A DNA stretch of 28,655 nt from Purshia tridentata (GCA_003254885.1 QANT01002735.1:1-28655); one strand, 5' to 3'. Shown: positions 10,649-20,346, numbered from the stretch's first letter. Notes: generated by a model from the letters alone, not told the origin. Numbers and translations: made by a program.

Positions 10649-10830
10649 ACTGGCCATACACTCGTACGGAATGCTGCATCGTACGAGCAGGGAGAATCTA
10701 ACTGGCCATACACCTGCACGGAATTCTGCATCGTACAGCAGGGAAAAGCTAACTGGCCATACACCTGTACGGAATTCTGCATCGTACAGGCAGGGCAAAT
10801 AACTGTCATACGTGCACGCAGAGCTGCCCC
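10649..10830. repeat. Tandem ~51-bp units, each carrying a hairpin
   Basis: Units start at ACTGGCCATAC at 10649, 10701 and 10752; a fourth, decayed one (ACTGTCATAC) starts at 10802. The first three contain two 8-bp arms around an 11-nt loop (GAATKCTGCAT). Unit 1 has CTCGTACG (10661-10668) with CGTACGAG (10680-10687). Unit 2 has CCTGCACG with CGTACAGC and two mismatches. Unit 3 has CCTGTACG (10764-10771) with CGTACAGG (10783-10790). Units 1 and 3 pair perfectly although two stem pairs differ. Confidence 0.8.
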
Positions 10831-10896
10831 CAAAGGGCGAGGCACCGCAACACACGGCCCAAAGCCTATGTGTGTGTCACGATGGGTCCCAAAGAC
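10807..10896. repeat. 90-bp block shared with the family B LTR
   Basis: It aligns without gaps to 15391-15480; about 77 of 90 positions agree by eye. The core includes CACACGGCCCAAAGCCTATG and GATGGGTCCCAAAGAC. The flanks beyond the array and block do not align visibly between the two LTR families. Confidence 0.8.
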
Positions 10897-11640
10897 AATT
10901 TAAATCCACTTTTAAGTTCCTCAAACCACAACTAATAAAATCCTTTCTTAAAGAACCAAAGTTTCCAAAAACTGACAAATAAGATCAAATCTTTATCTTT
11001 AACCAAGAATAAACTGAGTTCTTAAAATCAGTTTCCCAAAACCGAAATCCACACCAAATCACCTTAACAAACAATAATCTTAAAATCCTGGGAATCCCAA
11101 TCCTAACCGAAAGTCTCCAACTGGAATTCACAAACCCTCAACACAATCACTGATCCTTACTTAGTCCTCACTAAAGTTCCAAACATTACTTAATTCTGTA
11201 ACCTCAAATAATCCTTAAATTATCGGTATTCCAATCCTAATTCTGTGACCCTCTTAACTAGTACCAGCAACCAAACAACCAAGCATTCAAAACAGCCAAT
11301 TAACTAACTAACTGAGAGTTAAAGGATCCTAGGTTCACTCACCGTGACCACGCGAAAAGACTAAACTACCCTTCGTGGCTCCTTTGCTCGGATTCTAAAA
11401 TCCGGCAGCATAACGGCATCGGGAATACAAATTTCCAAGCCGAGCGCACCTGTTAAGACCAGACAGTCCAAGAAATAAACCAGAATTCACAACAAGTTCA
11501 CAATCAAGCCAACAATCACGAAAACGGGCGGGAACCACCACGCACGGTGGCTACCCGACCCTCGAAAACCACGCGGAAGGTCCGAGAACTCACCCACAAG
11601 CTCGGGTGGTTGGCCCGAGGCCGAAAACCAAGAAACCAGT

Positions 11641-11776
11641 CGCTGGAACCATCACACGCGGCGAAACCCACAGCGGTCAACGGGTAGTCAACGGCGGTCA
11701 ACTGTCATCGCTGGAACCGTCACACGCGGCGAAACCCACAGCCGTCAACGGGTAGTCAACGACGATCAACTGTCAA
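11641..11776. repeat. 68-bp tandem duplication in the LTR
   Basis: CGCTGGAACC begins at 11641 and again at 11709. Both units continue through CACACGCGGCGAAACCCACA and GTCAACGGGTAGTCAACG with a few substitutions. Each unit carries three GTCAAC motifs (TTGAC in sense). The other family A LTRs have a single, shorter version. Confidence 0.75.
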
Positions 11777-12283
11777 AAACGAAAGTCGTGTTTAGCTAAA
11801 ACAAATTACACAGGCACGTAGAGGAGATCGAGGGAATCAAAACTCGAACCTGGGTCGACGGCCAAAAGTGGCCGGAAACTGACGAAAACTGGCCAGAAAG
11901 CCGGCGGCACACCCACACTCAATCCGCCGTCCACGGCGGTCCCACGGGTCAATCGAACCCACCAACACGCTGGGCTCGACGAGGGGAAGAGATCTGGGCG
12001 GTCACTGAGCCTCGTCGTCGCCGGAAACGGCGAGATCGCCGCCGACGCCGACTGTGCACGATTTGAATCTCCACTTTCCGAGCTATTTCACGGCGAGCCG
12101 CCACCACCGGCAGGAAGAGGGGGAGCAGGCGAGCACGGCGAGCCGTCGATCAGCCTCAGCCGCCGCTGGACGCGCTCCCACGCGCTGGCGAAAGTCGCGG
12201 CTGGAGGGAACACTCGCGAGGAGAGAGAAAGAACTATCGGGAGAGAGGAGAGAGAAATCTGGGGTATTCCTGGGTTTCTGTGC

Positions 12284-12294
12284 CTTTTTAAAAT
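12284..12294 (-). promoter_or_regulatory. Candidate LTR TATA box (family A)
   Basis: In sense ATTTTAAAAAGG is followed by a conserved GCACAGAA(A)CCCAG stretch. It lies about 325 bp from the sense start of the LTR at 12620. Equivalent TTTTAAAAGG runs occur in the other copies near 44-55 and 650-660. Transcription from here would place the intron-like segment in U5. Confidence 0.4.
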
Positions 12295-12620
12295 CACCTT
12301 TTTCAAAATTACCAATGTGTCCTTCTCTTCACACGTCCGTAACTTTCAAACCGTAGCTCTGTTTGACGCGTGCTACGTGTCTACGAACTCGTGAGGACGA
12401 GACCTTTCCAACGAACCCAAAGTCAACGCAAAAAGTCCTCCCGAACAAAAAGTCAACTTTTTACTCAACTTTAAAAGTCAAACTTTAAAAATTTGAAAAC
12501 CTCCAAAACGTTTTACCTTTCCAGAAAGATCCCGAAAATCTTTAAAAAGCGTTTCAAAACCACTTTGAAAAGCATATTAAAAATTAAAAATTTTTACCTT
12601 ACGGAGTACGGGTCATTACA

Positions 12621-13150
12621 ATCTCCCCCTGTTAAAAAAATTTCGTCCTCGAAATTTTACACACGTAGTGGTAATCTAGTTCTCAACTTCCTTCATTTCT
12701 TCCTTTGTTCTTCTCAAACTATAAGTCACCACACTTCCGCTGCGCTACTCTGATTAAAAATCTCGACTTAATTATAATCAAATACTTCCTTAAACTCTCC
12801 TTAGTGTTTCTTCTTAAGAATACTGTTCCCCATTAACTACGCCATCTAGCACGCTCCTACCACTACTAAGAAAATCTTACATAAGTCTATTACCTTGAAT
12901 TTATTCCCTCCATCACTTAATCACTTCCATTCTCAATCACTTCCTCTATTTCATTCTAATTAGAATTTCTCATTATCCCCACTTACCATTCCACAATCGA
13001 TATCACACTTATCTCCCTAAAAACTATTACTTACGATCTTACTAAATTCTCCAATTGACCTCAAATTGTACTTAACTTCGCTATTACAAACAATGCAAAT
13101 CCACGTGAAGCTTAACACTTGCAAGATACGGGTCTTCCGCCCAAACTAGA
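12621..13150 (-). other. Polypurine tract and 3' noncoding region of a gypsy element
   Basis: In sense the polypurine tract reads TTAACAGGGGGAGAT (12621-12635) directly before the LTR start TGTAATGACCC. The rest is AT-rich with no frame. Blocks near 12640-12760 match the interior of the 1620-5083 element, so this belongs with family A. The region joins gag at about 13150 with all of pol missing. Confidence 0.65.
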
Positions 13151-14434
13151 TCACGTACCTAAAATGACGTCTGGAGAAACGGATGCCCGCTGCTGAGTCA
13201 TGGTAAAGACTCTGCCCTGAGCTCTAGGGCGTCCCCTCTGACCTCTCTGCGATGCTCCACCTCTACCAGAGACACTAGATTGAGCCCCACTGCTGGACGT
13301 ATCGCCTACAGCCTGTGGCATGCCTTGCATCCGACTCTGTGCGCTAGAAGACTGTCCCCGATGGGGAGCGGATCCCGAGGCTCCACCATCGCCCTGTTGT
13401 ATCAAAGGGCACTCTCTTTTGAAATGTCCTGGCTGTCCACAGTGGAAGCACCCCGTATTATCTCCTTGGCAGGGTCCACTATGAAATCTACCGCAACTTC
13501 AGCATATAGTGTGATGGGTTCCGCCCATCCGACTACCCGGCTGTCTCCCAGAGTGTTCTGTGAATCTTGCCGGACTGTCCCGGGACTGCAGGTTTGCACG
13601 CGGTCCGAGACTGATCTCTCGGCTACTACCAGAACCTCGTCTAAAACTCCTCACTCCACCACTTCCTGAAGAGCTGGAACTAAAACTGCCCCTCTTGGAT
13701 GCTCCCTGACTGGGTCCACCCACAATCGAGCTCTGCTGAAGATTTCGCCTTGTTCCACTCCTGTTTCTCTCAACCAGGGATCTTTCTACCTTCATAGCAG
13801 CCTCCCTTAAATTAGCATAAGTGGAATGGATGGCTGCAGCAACTACTGTGCGAATTTCCTCTCTCAAGCCATCCTCAAATCGGGAGCATTTCTCTCTCTC
13901 GTTTGCCACCAAATGTGGGCAGAACCTGGCAAGCTCGGTGAATTTCCTCTCATACTCCACTACAGACATAGATCCCTGCCTCAATCTCTGAAACTCTGCC
14001 CTCTTCTCATCACAGTAGACCCGGGGATAGTACTGCTCGTAAAAGGCCCTTCTGAATCCATCCCACGTGATTTCATCAGCCCCAAGTCCTACCTTTTCTG
14101 TCTCCCACCAAAGGTAGGCATCACCATCCAAAAGAAATGAAGCTAAAACCATCTTTTCTTCTTCTGGGCATCTCATCACCTCAAAAATCCTCTCTAATCG
14201 CACTATCCAATCATTTGCCACTGCGGGATCAGTCGTGCCCCTGAAAGTAGTTGCCCCAAGCCTATGGGCACGCTCAATACTGTAGTCTCCTTCTTGATGT
14301 CCTCTAGTGCGCACCGCAGTGGTCATAGCTTCAACTAACCGATCCATGGACTGCTCAAAACCCGGAGCAGCCTCATCTTCGCCCTCAGGAATTCTGTGGT
14401 GGTCCCTCGGCGGTCGGCCACGTCGAGGAGGCAT
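13151..14434 (-). pseudogene. gag: Ty3/gypsy (Tekay-type) gag, nearly intact, one internal stop
   Basis: Gag builds the particle that packages retroelement RNA. The ATG at 14434 opens a frame of 428 codons to a stop at 13151, interrupted once by TGA (13499-13501, codon 312). Residues about 80-210 form the retrotransposon gag core (WIVRLERIFEVM, FLLDGDAYLWWE, WDGFRRAFYEQYYP, VVEYERKFTELARFCP). A basic Ser/Gly/Arg-rich linker follows. The TGA falls inside a first, atypical zinc knuckle. A canonical CCHC knuckle (CFHCGQPGHFKREC) lies just beyond in the same frame. The tail RVFTMTQQ is the usual gag/protease border, and coding stops nine residues later. The leader from PBS to ATG is only about 87 nt. 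The protein could be made as a 311-residue form without the intact knuckle. Confidence 0.9.
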
Positions 14435-14520
14435 GATTCAAGTTTCCTATAAGAAAACCAAGAATTTCTTAGAACCAAGGATGCACGCTTCGTGCAAAGC
14501 TAGAGAAATCCTAAACCTAT

Positions 14521-14532
14521 GCTCTGATACCA
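14521..14532 (-). other. tRNA-iMet primer-binding site
   Basis: GCTCTGATACCA on the plus strand is TGGTATCAGAGC in sense. It is three bases from the family B LTR edge TGACAGGACC at 14536, so that LTR is the 5' LTR of the gag-bearing element. Confidence 0.88.
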
Positions 14533-15222
14533 AATTGACAGGACCCTCCCCGAGTTCCACCCTTGAACTCGGGTGATCCTGCGGGAATCCAATGTCAAGG
14601 AAAATCCTACCGAAAATTCGGCAGAACCTCCCCTGAAATTGGACTAACCCTGGATTACCCTTCCTTAGAAAACCTGTAATTTACACTTCTAATCCAGCTC
14701 CTCTACCACAAACAAGGGTCTCCGACCCGTAATCATAATAAAAGGGAACCAAAGCAACATTTGCGTTAATATTAGTGACATTTACACCGTGATGATTCAA
14801 CTACCGTAAGTAGTATAATTAAATAAGACATGGGTGGAAAATTTACAAGTTTCTAAAATATATGAGATCCTCGACGTTTCTCTTGCTCGACCGCACCACC
14901 GCAGTTACCTGGGGGAAAATAAAAAAAACAACACGAGGTAAAAGGTGAGCCAAACCCAGTGAGTGGACAAAATAAATTAACTTTTACCATTATCCAAAAT
15001 TTCATACAAGGACCTAACTGACTTTGCATTAAAACCCCCAATTTTGAAATAGCTTTAAAATGTTTTTAACAAATCATTGGACATAACTAGTAAAATACTT
15101 TGCGATTTCTTAGTTTGAAAGAACGAAAATTTCATCATGAAAAACTCTAAGATTTTCTCCGCATAAACAAAATTTTGAGGTTTAAAACGAATATTTCGCT
15201 CGCTCCCAATTTCCCCGTATAG

Positions 15223-15410
15223 CCTGCCGTACATGCGCAGGGCCCATAACCTGCCATACGCATGCAGGGCCAATAATCCTGCCGTACATGCGCAGGGCCT
15301 ACGACCTGCCGTACGCATGCAGGGCCAATATCCTGCCGTACATGTGCAGAGCCAGGGTCTGTCATACACATGCAGGGCCAACATACCTGCCGTACGTGCA
15401 CGCAGGGCCG
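15223..15410. repeat. Seven ~27-bp hairpin units in alternating order
   Basis: Units start at 15223, 15250, 15278, 15305, 15332, 15358 and 15386 (spacing 26-28 bp). Most contain CCTGC...GCAGG arms around a 9-nt loop. Loops alternate: CGTACATGC-type in units 1, 3 and 5, and YRTACRCAT-type in units 2, 4 and 6, giving a ~55-bp higher-order period close to the ~51-bp family A unit. Unit 7 runs into the 90-bp block. Confidence 0.8.
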
Positions 15411-15480
15411 CCCCCAAAGGGCAAAGCATCCTGGCACACGGCCCAAAGCCTATGTGTGTGCCGTGATGGGTCCCAAAGAC
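15391..15480. repeat. 90-bp block shared with the family A LTR
   Basis: Gap-free counterpart of 10807-10896. In this copy GGCACAC (15433-15439) and GTGTGCC (15456-15462) can pair across the block. Confidence 0.8.
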
Positions 15481-16280
15481 CTATATAATTCCAATGTCCA
15501 GAACGGGTACTAAGTGGGTGCTTATTAAAATCCAAAACCGTCCATCCGAAATCATTCGCAATGAAATTAAATAATTCATTTGAAAACTTTCTTAAAACTA
15601 TGGAGAAATCGATAATTGTTCCCGAAAGTTTACTTGAAAGTAGTTTTCCCAGAACCTCAAACATAAATAAAATTGATAAGAAATATTAATCCGTCTAACA
15701 CATTTAATAATGATCGAGATCCCGAAATCAACATTGATAAATGAAATTCACATCCCAACTTCTCACAAGATAAATAAAATTCAACTGTAAAATAAAATAA
15801 ACTTTAAATAAACAAAGTCCACTCACAGTCAAGGGATCTTGTCTTGTTGCTCGGCTGGGTCGCCCTCAAACTCGGGTGTCATCCCTATAAGAAAATAATA
15901 AATACGTCATTAATTCTCTCACTTAAAGTGTCCGTCTATGTCTAAAATTTGGGGTTTCGCTAACCTAAGTCCTTTCTATGCAACCCAAGTTAATAGCCCG
16001 CTTAATAAAGTCTAAATTCCACGACGATCTCTAAATTCCACGATCAATGGGTCGGACTAACCTCAACCCCACACAAAGTGCCGTTTTCAACCCCAATTTC
16101 ACCATTTCCGCCTTTTCCTTCGAACCCATCATTCCAAACTCTAAATTATATTTCTAAACGATGGAAATTAGCTAAAATATCACAAATTCATGCCCAATCC
16201 CCGATTTTCGAGCAACCACCCGAAGTGGCTAAGCCTCACCTACCAATTCCCAATTTTCCTAAAATTCATGCCCAATTCTA

Positions 16281-18378
16281 GTTTTTTTTTCTAAAATTTG
16301 ACCCAACTTTTAACCTATAAAATCTCAACTAAGTTCACAATCTTATACTAGTTTTGAAGCTATGAATTTACTATTACAGCCATATAAAATGCATTCAAAA
16401 GTTGTAAAACTTGATATAAATTCACAAAGTAGGCTCCCAAAATTGCCATTTTTTCTTCTTCTGGCTTCAATTTCCTTCAATTTCTATATCTCAAATCAAT
16501 TTCTTAGGCTACTAGAATAAGAGAACTGAAGAAGAATTCAGATTGAGTTATACTTATCAATTTTTCGGTTTTGAGTTTTTATGTTCTTAATTAAGATTTT
16601 GATTTCTAGATTGGTTTGAGGTTAGGTGATTGATTGAGAGACTTTAAATATATTTCTAATAGCCTAAGAAAATGATTTGAGGTGTTAAATTCAAAGAAAA
16701 TTGAAGTTGGAAGAAAATTAAAAATTTTGAAAATTTTAAGTAAAATTGATAGTTTCGGATAGCATACTTTGTGATTATTTATTTATAGTATAACTCTGCT
16801 ATGAATACTTATTATATGGTTATAAAGAGGAAAGTTATATCTTCAAAACAATTATAAGATTGTTGAATTTGGTGGTGATTTGATAGGTTAAAAGTTAAGT
16901 CAAAATTAAAAAGAAAAACTTAAAAAACAAGGGATAGAATGGACCATTTTGCCCTTGTATTTAAAATATGTTTATGAAATTTTAACGGAATGGAGCAAAA
17001 TGGCAAATGGCAAACTTCAGATAGTTCGTAGATCAAAATGGTGAAAAAAAATTCATGGACCAAACCGAGACAAATCGAACAATTATTTTATTTTTGGTAA
17101 TTTCCTCTATTCTTATAATTATTTTAGTTTTATTTTGTAATTAAGTTTTAGTTGAAATGACGATTTAGCCCTAAAAATTGGTCAAATGACGATTTAGCCC
17201 TAAAAATTGGTCACGTGCAAAGCCCCTATTTATTTTAAAGAGTTCCCTCTCGGTGTGAGGGTCCGATTTTGAACCTACCGCTATGGAATATTCTAGCTGA
17301 TACAATTGGAAAAGCGAGACCTTTCACTCTTCACTCGACTCCAAAAATCGCATGCATTGAAAAACTATTCGATAGACGAACCTAGCTGATTGATGTCAAT
17401 TATTTTAGTTTTATTTTGTAATTAAGTTTTAGTTGAAATGACGATTTAGCCCTAAAAATTGGTCACATGCTTTGCAAGTGACCAATTTTGGGACGGAAAT
17501 TGCAACATAATTGACAGAATATCGTTGATTGAAACACTTGAAAAATAATAGTCATTTGTTGAAGCAAAGTAACGGGATCCTCAATTGAAAATAGGGGTAG
17601 TTGGAGTTCTTTTGCTAAAATTTTTCCAAAGAACAATGCCAATTGATATGAACCCAAACATCAAAACCCTTAGTCGATCAAACAATTCAAAATTAAAACA
17701 TATAAACCCTGACTACATTTCATAACTGAACTTATTCAAAAATTTTAATTAAAATTGAAATTATAAATGAAACTAAAATTGAAACTCGAAATGAAATTGA
17801 AATTCAAACTGTAGAGATTCACAAAAAAAAAAACTTCAATTCAAATTTAAAATGAATTAACAAAAATAAATAAAATTGATACGAAAATTGAAGTTGTAAG
17901 ATACTAAAACTAAAATTATAATGCTGAAATCGATATTGAAACTAAAACTATCAAAATTAATAAATACAATAAAAACTCACACAAAGCAATAAGCATCATA
18001 AAATTTTCAGAAATAAAAATTAAAACAAAGTAAAAAACAAAGAGATAGATCAAATAAGAAACATATAGTGCTTATGATCTCCAAATACCGAATCGTGATA
18101 TCCAAACTATGAATGAAATAAAAAATAAGCAGCTACATCGATTTCTTCCACCCAAGACCTCAATCATCCTCAGTGGAAGAAAGCTATGATAGATAAAAAT
18201 ATAAGAAATACGTGCAATCAAATCACCAATAAATATCTGAAAAAAAGCTCACGATAAAAAACTCCAAAATTGCAAGCTCAGGAATCAAAAATCCCTACAT
18301 CGCAAGCTGAAACCATGATTGCGTTTGCATAACAATCAAGAAAAAGAATAAAATTGTTTTAATAAATGCATACAAGGA
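16281..18378. other. AT-rich spacer, no gene recognised
   Basis: No coding frame longer than about 65 codons and no known domain was seen. The content includes a degenerate AAATTGAAA-rich low-complexity run (about 17730-17960) and the duplicated repeat described at 17117-17489. Some of it may be decayed family B LTR or another transposon. Confidence 0.5.
17117..17489. repeat. Partial direct duplication ending in a near-perfect palindrome
   Basis: The stretch from AATTATTTTAGTTTTATTTTG at 17117 to about 17213 recurs at 17399-17466, about 282 bp away. The first copy holds a 29-bp unit (AAATGACGATTTAGCCC...) twice, at 17155 and 17184. The second copy ends in an inverted repeat at 17455-17489: AAAATTGGTCACATGC, loop TTT, GCAAGTGACCAATTTT, one mismatch pair. 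This may be the footprint of a small mobile element. Confidence 0.65.
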
Positions 18379-19012
18379 AACAATGTTGTGTTTTTGCTCA
18401 CATTCGAAGGTGTTTCAAGGCTATGGAAGTGTCCTTGTAGGTTTGGTTAAAGTTAGGAAGGTTATAGGAGATTCATGTTCAGGTGAAGCGGCGAAAACAT
18501 GAAGATTTTCGAAGAAAAGCCTCAGAGGACTGGTCCCATGTGTAATGACCCAAGATCGGAGTACGTCACAGCAGCACTCACCTTAAGGATCTCAAGAGAT
18601 AATAATACTTGGAGCCCAAGTAGAATTTTCCCCAAGGTACCCTAAGACGAGTTAAGCCCTATAATTTAAAAAAAGTTAGGGATTGGATCAGAGTTTTAGC
18701 CATAGTGGAAAATGATTTAAAACATAAATTCATTTAAATAAAATACCAACCCCTTGGGGTTTCAAGCAAAAAAGGTACCCCACTAAACATCGTTCACTAA
18801 GGATAATGTTTAAAAAAATAGTGTGCAAGAGTGATAACCTACAAAGCTACATAACCAAGGTTCAAAGTGGTTACAAAAGAGGGAACGACAAAATGAAGGA
18901 TAGATGATGACACAAGGCTGATGAAAACTAAGGAAACAGGACCTGCCAGATGTCACACAAGATCAAATGCCACGCCGCTGAAATCAATCGAGATCGTCAA
19001 CTGGAAGAAAGT

Positions 19013-20346
19013 CTGCACTCAAAGAAGTACAATAGAGGGTAAGCATTACATATGTTCATAGTTTCCCCTCAGGAGACCCTGAGTAGGTTTGAAAATAGTA
19101 ATTTCAAATATTTACTATATATACCTTCAGTGAAAAACAATTCAAAACGAGTCACAACAAAATACTACTGCCAATTTATAATCAGAAGAAAACCATAAAT
19201 GCAATGCTCATATAATTTTCGCAATTCACGACAGTGAAAAATAGTTCGGAAGCTTCCAATAAAAATCCAAGTTCAAGTTAACATTACCAATAACCGATTC
19301 TTGTAATTGGGCCAACTACCTCTAATCAAAATAGCAAGAGAATCCATTTATGGTTGTACAATAAAAAGCTAACCGCTTTATAGGCTAATGGCCTTATGGG
19401 CTACCCACCTGTACAACTGCCTTCGAAGGTTTAGGGAATCGAAACCCAAGGTCCGCCTATAGGATCCTTTTCTCTAAGGTCATTTAAAATCATCTTAATA
19501 GGTATTGCAAAAGCTAATATCGTTCAATTCAAAAACCATGCAACAAATGACAACAAAAAATATGCAGCTTTCACATGCATCAATATTTACTTTCATAAAT
19601 GCATGCAACAAAAAAGTCCATACACAGGGTGTGAGATTCCCCCTACCTGGTGTCCAAGCTTAACCTTTTTGTACTTCCACAGCACCAACGTCGTCAAATC
19701 CTTTTCTAGAAAACTGGAAATCCAAATCTGACAAAAATCCAACTTTAGTAAAAGTAAGTTTGCTAGAACTTCGGTAGAGTTTCAGCAGAGTTTTGGTAGA
19801 GTTTCGGCATGACCTTACCTTTCGGTCATGTCTTCCTAGAAAATTCTAGAAACTTGTCTACTAAGACCAAGTCTCTGTATTTTCGAGACTTAGGGATTCT
19901 ATTTAACCAAATTTTATTTTAAGTCCAGAGGTTAACCACTTAAAGTCCAAACAATCATAACCAAGACAGTATGGGGGAGACTTGGAGGATCAATTTCAAT
20001 GTTTCTTAAGTCGGCAATAGCAATAGCAGTCAGGACTGACCTCGATATCATGTCGTTCGATTACTTTAATTGGGTGGCCTCAAATCATTATTAGATTCAT
20101 TGAGTAACAAATAAACAAGTCCAACTTCTTAAGCAAGCAAAGCAAATAATTCCAACTTAGTTTGCATGCTTCTTACTTCTTTAGGTTTTAGCAACTAAAT
20201 AATTAATTGATTTTATTTAATCCAACTTAATCAATTAAATTATACAATTTAAACCCTATTTTAAACATGAGTAATTAATTTAATAATCCAACTTAACTAA
20301 TTAATCATATATAAAAACCTTAAAGAGAAGGAGAAGTTTCACTTAC
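19013..20346 (-). other. Intron-like segment in the family C solo LTR
   Basis: In sense the donor reads CAACCGG|GTAAGTGAAAC (boundary 20347/20346), about 400 nt downstream of the TATA box. The best acceptor is TACTTCTTTGAGTGCAG|AC (19013). An alternative, ACTTTCTTCCAG|TTGACG, ends at 19001. The GTGCAG end matches family A. No hairpin array or 90-bp block was found here. Confidence 0.35.

Larger units (their letters stand above)
9835..11342 (-). other. Intron-like segment of the long LTR, absent from both short LTRs
   Basis: In sense the segment starts G|GTGAGTGAACC (boundary 11343/11342) and ends GGTTGGGTGCAG|GG (boundary 9835/9834). Removing it predicts GTGGTCACG joined to GGTTTGGTTTTGCAG. 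Both short LTRs read GTGGTACACTGGTTTGG at this join (about 1893-1907 and 4153-4167), the same apart from one extra base and one substitution. The interior is AT-rich apart from the hairpin array and conserved block. A stem ACCGGGTTT/AAACCCGGT (9855-9863 and 9870-9878) lies just upstream of the acceptor. The pyrimidine tract before GTGCAG is weak, so recombination is a possible alternative cause. Confidence 0.5.
9557..12620 (-). mobile_element. Long-form family A gypsy LTR (3064 bp)
   Basis: Plus-strand ends are TGTCACGCCTCAACCC and GAGTACGGGTCATTACA. It matches the short family A LTRs over 9557 to about 9834 and from about 11343 to 12620, with 1.5 kb between that they lack. A polypurine tract at 12621 makes it the 3' LTR, in sense, of a minus-strand element. 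In sense order it holds U3 with AGTCAA motifs (12418-12480), the conserved ACGTGTCTACGAACTCGTG block (about 12373-12391), a TATA-like ATTTTAAAAAGG (12284-12294), a 68-bp tandem repeat, the intron-like segment, and the end. It interrupts the env-like ORF at 9556. No matching partner LTR lies in the window. Confidence 0.8.
14909..15826 (-). other. Intron-like segment in the family B LTR
   Basis: In sense the donor reads CTTGACT|GTGAGTGG (boundary 15827/15826). The acceptor reads TTTTTATTTTCCCCCAG|GTAAC (boundary 14909/14908), with a strong pyrimidine tract. The 918-bp segment encloses the hairpin array and the 90-bp block, as in family A. No spliced copy of this family is in the window, so support is positional and motif-based. 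Confidence 0.4.
14536..16280 (-). mobile_element. Family B gypsy LTR (right edge uncertain)
   Basis: The plus-strand edge TGACAGGACCCTCCCC abuts the PBS of the gag-bearing element. The opening sequence does not match family A, but the layout does: a GTGAGCC...CAGTGAGTG stretch (14945-14965), hairpin array, 90-bp block, then CCACTCACAGTCAAGGG (15819-15835). The far end, which should read like GGGTCATTACA or GGGGTGTTACA, was not found. The LTR is therefore truncated or decayed somewhere after about 16280; a repeated AAATTCATGCCCAAT (about 16183 and 16263) is the last structured part. No coding sequence is seen. Confidence 0.6.

Noticed and set aside
13280-13669. Plus-strand frames antisense to gag (also 13826-14140)
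   Set aside because: The minus strand encodes a clear gag with zinc knuckle; the plus frames are shadows.
15223-15410. Regularly spaced 27-bp units resembling a CRISPR array
   Set aside because: Units are contiguous with no unique spacers, sit inside a plant LTR and have no cas genes nearby.
15055-15466. Overlapping frames over the hairpin array that look like repetitive proteins
   Set aside because: The apparent protein repeats are translation of a 27-bp DNA tandem repeat, a multiple of three, so the frame stays open by chance on both strands.
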